Positions 42,235 through 50,569 of a DNA stretch of 64,000 bases are shown one piece after another. A model generated the notes under the pieces. It was not told the DNA's origin. It saw only the letters and a program-made list of their open reading frames with translations, and did not search any database. The translations under genes and the position numbers were made by a program. Source of the DNA: Paenibacillus sp. JZ16. GTDB taxonomy: Bacteria; Bacillota; Bacilli; Paenibacillales; Paenibacillaceae. The DNA lies in NCBI RefSeq assembly GCF_015326965.1, contig NZ_CP017659.1:6142001-6206000 (forward strand), read 5' to 3'. Position 1 is the stretch's first letter, and every line of letters starts with the position of its first letter.

Positions 42235-42482
42235 GATGACATCACCTTACCCCAGATTAACTGACTTTCTTCTTTTCTTAATGCTATGACGGTACCTGCC
42301 ACTCTATAAGAGGTCGGATCGCCGAGCGGGCTGGTTTGCAGCACTTCGACAACGGAGCCCGGTACGAATCCGAGGTCCAGAAGCCGCCGCTTATGCTCTC
42401 CGCGGATATCCACCTGTTCAATCAGAAACCGCTCGCCGAGCGCTGCCTGATGCAAATGCTGCCGATATTTTGTCTCATCCAT
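42231..42482 (-). CDS. feoA: FeoA, SH3-like partner of FeoB
   Basis: The 83-residue SH3-type protein has LGERFLIEQVDIRGEHKRRL, LLDLGFVPGSVVEVLQTSPL and YRVAGTVIALRKEESQLI, the FeoA pattern. It acts with FeoB at the cytoplasmic face. ATG 42482 is preferred to the longer frame because GGGAGAGG lies upstream and because the promoter at 42550-42578 falls inside the longer frame. It is first in the feoA-feoB-feoB operon. Confidence 0.9.
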   Translation of the reverse strand: MDETKYRQHLHQAALGERFLIEQVDIRGEHKRRLLDLGFVPGSVVEVLQTSPLGDPTSYRVAGTVIALRKEESQLIWGKVMSS

Positions 42483-42549
42483 AAAGTTTAACCTCTCCCT
42501 ACTAAATTGGGCCGAGCATATATTGTTTCCTCGAAGCAACTTTATGCCT

Positions 42550-42578
42550 ATAGTATGACTGAATGTGTATGTTGTCAA
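42550..42578 (-). promoter_or_regulatory. Strong housekeeping promoter of the feo operon
   Basis: On the minus strand, TTGACA (42578-42573) and TACTAT (42555-42550) are 17 bases apart. I see no convincing Fur box over it. Confidence 0.75.
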
Positions 42579-42714
42579 CTGGATTCATCAGATATTTATT
42601 CCAGTTTCATGCGGCGTTTGACGATGCAATCACCATTTTATGCTTGAAGGGGAAACAAGATCCATGTTATATGTAAATATGAGCAATTATTCATATAATT
42701 GGAGTGATACCTAT

Positions 42715-43785
42715 ATGATATGGGACGTAATCGTTATCGGCGCGGGGCAGGCAGGATTGGCAGCTGGCTATTGGCTGCAGCAGGCAGGGATGAAGTTTCT
42801 GTTGTTGGATCGGGGGATGGAGGCAGGCGATGCATGGAAGATGAGATATGATTCCTTGAGGTTGTTTACGCCGAGGACTCATAGTGCCTTGCATGGAATG
42901 AGGTTAGAGGGGGATCCCGACGGGTTCCCGGATAAAGATGAGATGGCGTCCTATCTGAAATCGTATGCAGCGCGGTTTAGGCTGCCCATTCAGTTTGAGA
43001 CGGATGTGAAGTGTGTCCGGAAGGAAGAAGACCGTTTTATAATCGACACCCATCAGGGAGAATATCATGCAAAGGCGCTGATCATCGCTACCGGGCCGTT
43101 CCGGCAGCCTCGAATTCCGACGTTTGCAGCATCGGTTCCAGAGGACATTCTCCAGCTGCACTCATCCGATTACAGGCAACCTTCACAGCTTCAGGAGGGC
43201 GGCGTTCTTGTCGTTGGCGGCGGGAACAGCGGGGCACAGATTGCGGTCGAACTGTCACGTGGTCGGGAAACGTATTTGGCCCTCGGACAGCAGCCGCGTT
43301 ATTTACCCATGACCATTGGGGGAAAGGGCATGTTCTGGTGGTTGGACAAACTCGGCATTTTATCTGCCGGCGGTTCCTCCTGGTTGGGGCGTAAGCTGAA
43401 GCGCCGCGGAGACCCGATTTTTGGATATGAATTGAAACAAGCGGTCAAGTGCGGTAAAGTGGTGTTGAAAAAGAGAGCCGTTGATGCCGGCGCTTCCGGA
43501 ATGCGATTCGAGGATGGAACGGAGCTTAAGGTTCAGAATATTATCTGGGCGACCGGCTTTGTTCCCAGCTATGATTGGCTTCAAGTGGATCGAGCGCTGG
43601 ATCATGAGAAGGCTGTTATTCATACACGCGGTATCAGTCCGGTAAAGGGGCTCTATTATGCAGGTTTGCCTTGGCAGACGCACAGGGGCTCCGCACTCTT
43701 GGCAGGAGTTTCACGGGATGCCCGCGAAATCGTTCAAGCCATTATGGAGAAGAGGGGATTAGTTTATGGAAAAAGAGCACCATGA
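42715..43785 (+). CDS. FAD/NAD(P)-dependent oxidoreductase (CzcO/FMO-like)
   Basis: The 356-residue flavoprotein has two dinucleotide-binding folds, DVIVIGAGQAGLAAGYWLQ for FAD and GVLVVGGGNSGAQIAVEL for NAD(P)H, and the flavin-monooxygenase-like ending NIIWATGFVPSYDWLQV. It resembles CzcO-type oxidoreductases found next to metal genes; the true substrate is unknown. ATG 42715 follows GGAGTG; earlier ATGs at 42664 and 42679 are possible but lack a site. It overlaps the metal-sensor gene downstream by 20 bases, so both are probably co-transcribed and regulated by it. Confidence 0.8.
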   Translation: MIWDVIVIGAGQAGLAAGYWLQQAGMKFLLLDRGMEAGDAWKMRYDSLRLFTPRTHSALHGMRLEGDPDGFPDKDEMASYLKSYAARFRLPIQFETDVKCVRKEEDRFIIDTHQGEYHAKALIIATGPFRQPRIPTFAASVPEDILQLHSSDYRQPSQLQEGGVLVVGGGNSGAQIAVELSRGRETYLALGQQPRYLPMTIGGKGMFWWLDKLGILSAGGSSWLGRKLKRRGDPIFGYELKQAVKCGKVVLKKRAVDAGASGMRFEDGTELKVQNIIWATGFVPSYDWLQVDRALDHEKAVIHTRGISPVKGLYYAGLPWQTHRGSALLAGVSRDAREIVQAIMEKRGLVYGKRAP

Positions 43786-44071
43786 GCTGCTGCACGAAGA
43801 CGAGGCCATGGAAGCGTCACGACTGCTGAAGGCCATCTCGGATCCGACGCGGATCCGGATTCTTCATTTGCTCTCGCAAGAAGAATGCCCGGTCGGCCAT
43901 ATTGCCGAGGTGCTTGGCATGAGTCAGTCGGCGGTATCCCACCAGCTTGGCTATCTGCGAAGTTTAAGACTGGTCAAATACCGGAGGGAAGGAAATACAT
44001 ATTTTTATACGTATGAAGATGAGCATGTCATCGGGATCTTACGGCAGGTGCTGGACCATATCGCTCATTAG
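43766..44071 (+). CDS. ArsR/SmtB-family metal sensor with an alpha-5 Zn-type site
   Basis: The 101-residue winged-helix repressor has SRLLKAISDPTRIRILHLLS, an ECPVGHIAEVL helix, and recognition helix MSQSAVSHQLGYLR. Its C-terminal helix reads DEHVIGILRQVLDHIAH, that is D-x-H-x10-H-x2-H, the inter-subunit alpha-5 site of SmtB/CzrA-type Zn sensors. No alpha-3 Cys cluster (CxC) is present, so As or Cd sensing is unlikely. ATG 43766 follows GAGGGGATT. It overlaps the flavoprotein gene. Confidence 0.88.
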   Translation: MEKEHHELLHEDEAMEASRLLKAISDPTRIRILHLLSQEECPVGHIAEVLGMSQSAVSHQLGYLRSLRLVKYRREGNTYFYTYEDEHVIGILRQVLDHIAH

Positions 44072-44092
44072 AATCGCCTGACCCGTTCATGC

Positions 44093-44121
44093 TTGACATT
44101 CCGACCGTCCGGCTGTAATGT
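44093..44121 (+). promoter_or_regulatory. Promoter of the proS T-box transcript
   Basis: TTGACA (44093-44098) and TAATGT (44116-44121) are 17 bases apart, just before the T-box leader. Confidence 0.7.
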
Positions 44122-44149
44122 ATTGGAAAATGAATTTCCCGTGAATAAC

Positions 44150-44394
44150 GATCATCAAGGACATGAGGATGCAAGATTCGGCGAGACAGAAAAGAAGCCC
44201 TTGGCTGAAAGGCTTCCCCCGCTAGGCTGTGTCCTTCCTACCTTGTAGTTGCCCGCTGTGAACAAGCGGCGCCGGTTTGGCCCGTTACCGCCGTATGAAG
44301 CATCTTCAATGGAGCGTCTTTTGCGTCCGGCAAGATGGAATCAGGGTGGTACCACGAGCACATTCGTCCCTAGGAGCGAATGTGCTCTTTTTGC
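44150..44394 (+). promoter_or_regulatory. T-box riboswitch upstream of proS
   Basis: Stem I is closed by AAGGACA (about 44157) and TGTCCTT. It contains GGCTGAAAGG, the conserved distal loop. The T-box core AGGGTGGTACCACG is at 44343-44356. The terminator GAGCACATTCG...CGAATGTGCTC with TTTTTG follows at 44355-44393. Binding of uncharged tRNA to the core should allow readthrough into the synthetase gene. The expected specifier is a Pro codon (CCN), but I could not fix its position. Confidence 0.9.
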
Positions 44395-44439
44395 GCTCAG
44401 GCAGGTTCATTCATGGATATAAGAAGGAGTATGAGGAAG

Positions 44440-46164
44440 ATGCGGCAAAGCCAATTATTGATGACAACGATGCGTGATGTGCCTTCCGAGGCGGAGGCAC
44501 TGAGCCATCAATGGATGCTCCGCGGCGGCTATATCCGTCAAACGGCAGCAGGAATCTATTCGTATCTGCCGCTGGGATGGCGGGTCTTGCGAAAGATCGA
44601 AGCTATTATTCGGCAGGAAATGGATGCCTCCGGCGGACAGGAAATGCTCATGCCCGCTGTTCAGCCCGCCGAGCTGTGGAAGGAATCGGGCAGGTACGAT
44701 GTTTACGGTTCGGAACTCATCAGGCTGCATGACCGCCATAATCGGGAGTTCGTGCTTGGACCAACCCATGAAGAAGTGATTACGTCCATCGTTCGCCAAG
44801 AGATTTCTTCGTACCGGAAGCTGCCAGTCAACCTGTACCAAATTCAGAACAAATATCGGGATGAGCGGCGTCCGCGTTTTGGTCTGCTGCGGGGGCGTGA
44901 ATTCCTGATGAAGGATGCGTATTCCTTTGATCGGAACTGGGGAGGCCTGGATGTGTCCTACCGGAACATGTATGAAACGTATGAACGAATCTTTAGACGC
45001 TGTGGCCTGACGTTCCGGGCGGTGGAAGCCGATGCGGGTGCCATTGGCGGACAAGGGGAAACCCATGAGTTTATGGCACTGGCGGATATAGGCGAGGATA
45101 CCGTTGTTTCCTGTACCGATTGCAGTTATGCTGCGAATCTCGAGCGAGCGGAGTCTGCGGTTTCAGCTGAGCCTGCAGGAAGAGAATCCGTAAAGACAGA
45201 CGGAAGCTCAGTTATAGAACGGGTAATAACTCCCGATGTGAAGAGCATTCAGGAATTGACTGACTTCCTGCAAGTCGGTCCGGAGCAATTGATCAAGACG
45301 CTGATTTACCACGTGGATGGAGAACGGGTTGCGGTGCTTGTCCGGGGAGACCGCGAAGCAAACGAGGCAAAGGTGAAGTCTTACCTAGAGGCAGAACTCG
45401 CGGAATTAGCGAGCGCCGAAGAGGTGATGCAGGCGACGGGAGCCCCGGTCGGGTTTGCGGGACCGGTAGGTCTAACCCTGAAGGTATTGGTCGATTCCGA
45501 AGTAGCAGCTATGGCAGAGGGGATCACCGGTGCTAACCAGGGGGATACCCATCTGAAGGGAGTCCGCCCAGGACATGATTTTTCGCTGGAACACACCGGC
45601 GATTTCCGAAATGTAACAGAAGGTGAACCTTGTCCGCGCTGCGGAGCTCCGCTTCAGTTTCATCGCGGGATCGAGCTTGGACATGTGTTCAAGCTGGGTA
45701 CGAAGTACAGTGAGGCTATGAACGCCATGTACCTGGATTCCGACGGACGGGAGAAACCGCTGATCATGGGCTGCTACGGTATTGGCGTCTCCCGCGTCAT
45801 GTCCGCCATCGCCGAGCAGTGCATCTCGGATGAGCGGTTGGTCTGGCCGATGTCCGTGGCTCCGTTCAAGGTGCACATTATCCCGGTTGCGGTTAAGGAT
45901 GAGATACAGATGAAACTGGCTGAACATATCTACAGCGAGCTGAATAAGGCTGGTCTGGAGCCGCTGTTGGATGACCGGGACGAACGGGCTGGCGTCAAGT
46001 TCAAGGATGCCGACCTTGCCGGCGCTCCGATGCGTCTGATCGTTGGACGCGGAGCCGTTAACGGAGAGGTCGAATGGATGGGCGAGGACGGAATCAAGAT
46101 CACCCTGCCTGCCGAGGAAGCCATCCAGCGCTCACGCGAGGAGATAGACCGTCAGCTGAAGTGA
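44440..46164 (+). CDS. proS: Prolyl-tRNA synthetase (bacterial type with editing domain)
   Basis: The 574-residue class II synthetase has the N-terminal MRQSQLLMTTMRDVPSEAEA typical of the family, motif 2 (RDERRPRFGLLRGREFLMKD), an inserted YbaK-like editing domain at about 225-385 (IKTLIYHVDGERVAVLVRGD), motif 3 (YGIGVSRVMSAIAEQ) and an anticodon-binding domain. ATG 44440 was chosen by comparison with Bacillus subtilis ProS; ATG 44431 and 44413 are close alternatives. Expression depends on the T-box upstream. Confidence 0.95.
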   Translation: MRQSQLLMTTMRDVPSEAEALSHQWMLRGGYIRQTAAGIYSYLPLGWRVLRKIEAIIRQEMDASGGQEMLMPAVQPAELWKESGRYDVYGSELIRLHDRHNREFVLGPTHEEVITSIVRQEISSYRKLPVNLYQIQNKYRDERRPRFGLLRGREFLMKDAYSFDRNWGGLDVSYRNMYETYERIFRRCGLTFRAVEADAGAIGGQGETHEFMALADIGEDTVVSCTDCSYAANLERAESAVSAEPAGRESVKTDGSSVIERVITPDVKSIQELTDFLQVGPEQLIKTLIYHVDGERVAVLVRGDREANEAKVKSYLEAELAELASAEEVMQATGAPVGFAGPVGLTLKVLVDSEVAAMAEGITGANQGDTHLKGVRPGHDFSLEHTGDFRNVTEGEPCPRCGAPLQFHRGIELGHVFKLGTKYSEAMNAMYLDSDGREKPLIMGCYGIGVSRVMSAIAEQCISDERLVWPMSVAPFKVHIIPVAVKDEIQMKLAEHIYSELNKAGLEPLLDDRDERAGVKFKDADLAGAPMRLIVGRGAVNGEVEWMGEDGIKITLPAEEAIQRSREEIDRQLK

Positions 46165-46746
46165 TATTATGGAGCCTTTCAGTATGAGGCGAGTATTCAT
46201 TGAGCTGGAGATGGGTAGAAAGAATTAACTTGGAATATCAAGAGGTTGCAGAACGTGCAATTTCCCAAGAGGGACTTTGTGGATCGAAAAGAGAGTGTAA
46301 ACATCATGCAAGTCCTAAGAAAGTTTTACAGGATTGAAATGAAGCGTACTCAGCTAACTCAAAAAAACTACAGTTTCGCTAATGGAGAAGCATCCCCAAG
46401 TTTATATGACTATGGGGATGCTTTTCGTATATGAAAGAAGGTCATCTGCTTATTAAGATCAGACGGTACACGCTTTATGATGAACGAGCACGAAGCAGCG
46501 GAGCGGACGAATCGATTCCGTAAAAGCGGCAGCGGTCGCCTTTGCCATCGGATTTTTACAATGGATCAATAAAATAAGAAAAATCCGGGGGCAACAGCGA
46601 TTGGAGGAACGATGCGTACGTGAAGCGTCCTTTGATGGGAAACAGTAGCATCTAAACCAGGCACCCTGCTATACATATCCCGATTTCAAGCTTATGATGA
46701 AAGAGTCGGATTTGAAGTCATAATGCAGATGGAGGTTGCATCTACA
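46165..46746 (+). other. Intergenic region with a terminator and a possible broken small gene
   Basis: A hairpin AAGCATCCCCA...TGGGGATGCTTTT at about 46387-46423 is a rho-independent terminator, probably for proS. Between 46480 and 46650 two overlapping frames together resemble a small membrane protein: MNEHEAAERTNRFRK in one, then VKAAAVAFAIGFLQWINKIR and a basic helix in the next, ending at about 46647. The second frame has no start codon, so either a frameshift or chance is involved. A frame at 46246-46434 spans the terminator and is not accepted as a gene. Confidence 0.4.
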
Positions 46747-47769
46747 ATGAATCAGGAAGAGAAGGGAAATAGCCCGGACATTCATCATATAGAAGAACAT
46801 CAGCTCAGTCAGGTGAAGATTACATTGTCCAACCCTTTAAGATGGGTGAACAGCTATGTGCTGCGGGGGGATGACGGTGTGACCATCATCGATCCGGGGC
46901 CGCGAACGAGTTCCTCGGAGCAGGAATGGCTGGCGGCGATGGAGCAGCTCGGGTTCGAGTACAGCGACATCGCTTCGGTCGTGCTGACCCATCATCACCC
47001 GGATCACTATGGGCTTGCCGGGTGGTTTCAGGAGCGTTCGGGCGCCAAGGTGTGGATGTCAGAGCGGGCGCATCGGGAAGCGATGCTCATGTGGGGAACG
47101 GATTCCACAATGGATCACGAACTCCCGGTGTTCTTCCGGCAGCAGGGCATGCCGGAAACCAAGCTTTCCCTGCTGCCGGAGCATCTGAACGGCTTCTTCC
47201 CCCAAGTTACGCCGCAGCCGGAGATCTCGTTTATCAGCGAGGATCTGCCGTTCCGGATGGGCAGCCGGATATGGGTGCCGGTGCAAACGGCCGGCCATGC
47301 TCCGGGGCATCTGTCGTTCTTCCATGCAGACAGCGGCGTTCTGCTATGCGGCGATGCCGTGCTGCCGCAAATCTCGCCCAACGTGAGCCTGCTGCCCGGC
47401 AGCGACGCCGAGCCGCTGGCACTATTCCTCGCAGGGCTGCGCCGCCTGCGGGAGCTGCATGTCCGGACGGCGTACCCCGGACACCGCCACCCGTTCACGC
47501 ATTTCCGTGAACGGATCGAGACGCTCCTCCTCCATCACGAGGAGCGCCTGGCCGCCATCGCCGGCATGCTGAGCGCTGCCGGCCGCCTAACCGCCTTCGA
47601 GGTCTGCACCGCCCTCTTCGGCGAGAAGCTCGGCATCCACCAGCTGCGCTTCGCCATGTGCGAAGCGCTGGCCCATCTCGCCGAGCTGGCCCGCCGCGGG
47701 GAGGCCGAGGAGATCGAAAACGAGGATGGAATGCGCTATTTTTCTGTACGGAAACAGCCGCATTCCTGA
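46747..47769 (+). CDS. MBL-fold metallo-hydrolase
   Basis: The 340-residue protein has the metallo-beta-lactamase fold: NSYVLRGDDGVTIIDPGP, the metal motif VLTHHHPDHYGL (H-x-H-x-D-H), QTAGHAPGHLSFF, LLCGDAVLP with the bridging Asp, and YPGHRHPF. A C-terminal helical part (about 265-340) resembles that of LACTB2-like hydrolases. The substrate is unknown; thioester or nucleic-acid hydrolysis are possibilities. ATG 46747 follows GGAGG at a long spacing. The 3' third is much more GC-rich than its surroundings. Confidence 0.85.
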   Translation: MNQEEKGNSPDIHHIEEHQLSQVKITLSNPLRWVNSYVLRGDDGVTIIDPGPRTSSSEQEWLAAMEQLGFEYSDIASVVLTHHHPDHYGLAGWFQERSGAKVWMSERAHREAMLMWGTDSTMDHELPVFFRQQGMPETKLSLLPEHLNGFFPQVTPQPEISFISEDLPFRMGSRIWVPVQTAGHAPGHLSFFHADSGVLLCGDAVLPQISPNVSLLPGSDAEPLALFLAGLRRLRELHVRTAYPGHRHPFTHFRERIETLLLHHEERLAAIAGMLSAAGRLTAFEVCTALFGEKLGIHQLRFAMCEALAHLAELARRGEAEEIENEDGMRYFSVRKQPHS

Positions 47770-48228
47770 TATAATCAAGACATGAATAAAACCGTCTGCT
47801 TGTACGTTGACTTCCATCATGCGTAGAATAGGCGGTTTTTTGTTTAATAGATTCAGAGGGCTACATTGTGGAGCATCTCTTGATCAGAAGCAGCCGATAG
47901 TCTGCCCGCGCAGCCGCTGCGATCAGGATGCTTGGCAAGTGGCGCCACGGCTTTTTTATAGAAGAGGAGGCCGATAATTCCTAAGATGGGGGGCCTTTCC
48001 CTCATTAGAGTCAGAGTTAGAGTCAGAGTTAGAGTCAGAGTTTCTCACTGCCCCGCATATAGCTGATGTACCTTGCTGTTTAAGTAAGGCATTCCCTCAA
48101 GGCTTTTTTCTTAATCACTCATCACCATGATTCACTCCACCATATTCGTATCGAAGCGTTCCCTTGGTTCCGCAATTTTCATGTTATAGGATTCGTATCT
48201 CATAAAGCCCCTTAAAGGAGAATCTGTC
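47770..48228 (+). other. Intergenic region before the glycogen operon
   Basis: AAAACCGTCT near 47787 pairs with AGGCGGTTTT near 47828 to give a terminator for the MBL gene. The palindrome GTGGCGCCAC lies near 47940, before CGGCTTTTTT. A 12-base unit TTAGAGTCAGAG is repeated three times at 48005-48040. No coding frame is convincing. Confidence 0.5.
48005..48040 (+). repeat. 12-base tandem repeat, three copies
   Basis: TTAGAGTCAGAG is repeated three times without mismatch, with ATTAGAG-like flanks. No spacer or palindrome is present, so it is not CRISPR-like. Confidence 0.9.
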
Positions 48229-49413
48229 ATGAAGAAAAAAGATGTGGTCGCTATGCTGCTCGCAGGAGGTCAGGGCAAACGGCTGAAGGGCCTCACGAAG
48301 ACGCTCGCCAAGCCGGCTGTTTATTTTGGGGGTACATACCGGATCATTGATTTTCCGCTGAGCAACTGCTCCCATTCGGGAATCGACACGGTTGGGGTAC
48401 TAACCCAGTATGAACCTCTGGTTCTGCATTCTTACATTGGCGTAGGAAGCGATTGGGACATGGACCGGTTGAATGGGGGCGTATTCGTGCTTCCGCCCCA
48501 TGAACGCGAGGACGGGACGACCTGGTACCGCGGGACGGCAGATGCGATTTATCGGAATCTTAAGTTTATTGATCAGTACGATCCCGAGCACGTTTTGATT
48601 TTGTCGGGAGATCACATCTATAAGATGGATTATGACCGTATGCTGACTTATCACAAGGAGAAGGATGCCGATTGCACCATCTCCGTCATCGAGGTGAGCC
48701 TGGACGAAGCGAAGCGGTTCGGCATGGTGAATACGGATGAGAACTGCCGGATTTTCGAGTTCGAGGAGAAGCCTGCGCATCCGAAGAGTACGACGGCATC
48801 CATGGGCGTTTATCTGTTTCGCTGGAAGCTGTTGCGATCCTATTTACTGCGGAATGCGGAGCATCCGGATACGAGCCATGATTTTGGCAAAGACATTCTG
48901 CCGAGCATGCTGGCGGACGGCAAAACGCTGTACGCTTATCCGTTCGAAGGGTACTGGAAGGACGTCGGCACCATCGAGAGCCTATGGGAAGCCAATATGG
49001 ATCTGCTCTGCGAGCAGCCCAAGCTGGACTTGAATGATCCGCTGTGGCGCATTTACACCCGGAACCCGAATCAGCCGGCAGAGTATATTTCTCCAACCGG
49101 CGTCGTCCGGAACAGCATGATTAACGAGGGCTGCACCGTGTGCGGCGAGGTAGAACATTCGGTCCTCTTTTATGGCGTGGAGGTAGGGGAAGGCAGTGTC
49201 ATTACCGATTCCGTCATTATGCCCAAGGTGCGCATCGGTAGCCATGTACGAATACACCGGGCGATTATCACTGAGGACATGATCATTCAAGATCATGCCG
49301 TCATTGGTCCCCCTCCTGAAGATCCATCCCGGATTGTGCTTGCAAGCGGTCAAGATGAAGACGTCCTGAAGCTGCTTCAATCGTCGTCTTCGTCCCATAA
49401 TAATCAAGGTTAG
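48229..49413 (+). CDS. glgC: Glucose-1-phosphate adenylyltransferase GlgC
   Basis: GlgC makes ADP-glucose from ATP and glucose-1-phosphate, the committed step of glycogen synthesis. The 394-residue protein has [51 protein letters not shown] and [15 protein letters not shown], and a left-handed beta-helix C-terminus. ATG 48229 follows AAAGGAG. It is first of glgC-glgD-glgP; in Bacillus subtilis GlgC and GlgD form the active heteromer. Neither glgA nor glgB is in the window. Confidence 0.95.
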   Translation: MKKKDVVAMLLAGGQGKRLKGLTKTLAKPAVYFGGTYRIIDFPLSNCSHSGIDTVGVLTQYEPLVLHSYIGVGSDWDMDRLNGGVFVLPPHEREDGTTWYRGTADAIYRNLKFIDQYDPEHVLILSGDHIYKMDYDRMLTYHKEKDADCTISVIEVSLDEAKRFGMVNTDENCRIFEFEEKPAHPKSTTASMGVYLFRWKLLRSYLLRNAEHPDTSHDFGKDILPSMLADGKTLYAYPFEGYWKDVGTIESLWEANMDLLCEQPKLDLNDPLWRIYTRNPNQPAEYISPTGVVRNSMINEGCTVCGEVEHSVLFYGVEVGEGSVITDSVIMPKVRIGSHVRIHRAIITEDMIIQDHAVIGPPPEDPSRIVLASGQDEDVLKLLQSSSSSHNNQG

Positions 49414-49427
49414 GATGGGATTCGCAG

Positions 49428-50531
49428 ATGAGAGAACTCATGGGTATTATTAATTTGGAGCATGAACGGGATGTATTGAGTGAATTGACATATTACCGGT
49501 GCGGGGCCGCTGTGCCTTTTGCGGGGAGGTACCGCCTGATCGACTTCGTGATGTCCAATATGATGCATGCGGGCATCGAGGATATTGCGCTGTTTGTTCG
49601 CAGGAAATACCGGTCCCTGATGGATCATCTGGGCGAAGGCAGGCCTTGGGATATGCATCGCAAGCGGGGCGGCCTGTTCATACTTCCGCCGGATTGGAAC
49701 GATGAAGCCGATGTGTCCGCCGGCGAGCTGCGGCATATTTATAACAATCTCGATTTTTTTGAGCGGGGATCCGCGAAGCATATCGTGCATTCCGGCAGCC
49801 AGCATATAAGCACCGTCGATTTCAATGAGGTATACGAATACCATTTGGAGCAGGGCGCCGACGTGACGCTTGTTTATACAAAAGTAACTGCACCACGGGA
49901 AGAGCACCGTTCCTGTGTTCGCCTCGATGTCGATGAGGACGGCATGGTCAAGGATATTCATTACGATCACAAGCATGATGCGGTATACATGGAGATGTTT
50001 GTGATGGAGAAAGCGCGGTTTCTGGAGATGGCCGACCACTGCATCGCCCATGGGGGCAGCCATTTCTTCCGGGACGCGATCATGCGTAACCGGCACAAGC
50101 TGAACATTGCGGGATATGAATACCTCGGCTATCATGCGGTGATCAATTCGCTTGAGAGCTATTACCGTACCAGCATGAACCTGCTGAATCCTAAAACGTA
50201 CAACAGCTTGTTTCGCAAGCAGGCTGTCCACACCAAGATCAAGTATGAGGTTCCCGCTAAATATTTGAATTCGGCCGATGTGAGCAATGCACTGGTGGCC
50301 AACGGCTGCCAGATCGACGGGGAAGTAAAGAATAGCATTCTGTTTCGCGGAGTACAGGTAAAACGAGGCGCAAGCATCCATAACTCCATCATCATGCAAA
50401 AATGCGTCATTGGCGAGAATGTGAGGCTGGAGAACGTCATACTCGATAAAGATGTGATGATCTCGCGGGATCATAAGCTTCAAGGGGATTTTCGCAAACC
50501 TTTTGTCATCGCCAAGGACATCTCGATTTGA
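49428..50531 (+). CDS. glgD: Glycogen biosynthesis protein GlgD (GlgC-like regulatory subunit)
   Basis: The 367-residue paralogue of GlgC begins MRELMGIINLEHERDVLSEL and keeps the fold (VPFAGRYRLIDFVMSNMMHA) but lacks the LAGGxGxR nucleotide loop, as GlgD proteins do. It combines with GlgC and raises its activity in Bacillus-type systems. The C-terminus has a beta-helix (SILFRGVQVKRGASIHNSII). ATG 49428 is 14 bases after the glgC stop, with AGGATGGG upstream. Its place in the operon supports the assignment. Confidence 0.92.
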   Translation: MRELMGIINLEHERDVLSELTYYRCGAAVPFAGRYRLIDFVMSNMMHAGIEDIALFVRRKYRSLMDHLGEGRPWDMHRKRGGLFILPPDWNDEADVSAGELRHIYNNLDFFERGSAKHIVHSGSQHISTVDFNEVYEYHLEQGADVTLVYTKVTAPREEHRSCVRLDVDEDGMVKDIHYDHKHDAVYMEMFVMEKARFLEMADHCIAHGGSHFFRDAIMRNRHKLNIAGYEYLGYHAVINSLESYYRTSMNLLNPKTYNSLFRKQAVHTKIKYEVPAKYLNSADVSNALVANGCQIDGEVKNSILFRGVQVKRGASIHNSIIMQKCVIGENVRLENVILDKDVMISRDHKLQGDFRKPFVIAKDISI

Positions 50532-50569
50532 TCACAAAATAATTCGAATCCGTCAGGAGGAACTTTCTT

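Noticed and set aside
46246..46434. 62-codon frame after proS
   Set aside because: It runs through a clear terminator hairpin and has no family features.
48005..48040. Short tandem repeats as a possible CRISPR array
   Set aside because: Repeats are contiguous without spacers and are not palindromic; no cas genes are present.
49410..50483. 357-codon open frame on the strand opposite glgD
   Set aside because: It is a complementary-strand shadow of a gene with clear GlgD motifs, and it has no ribosome site or family match.
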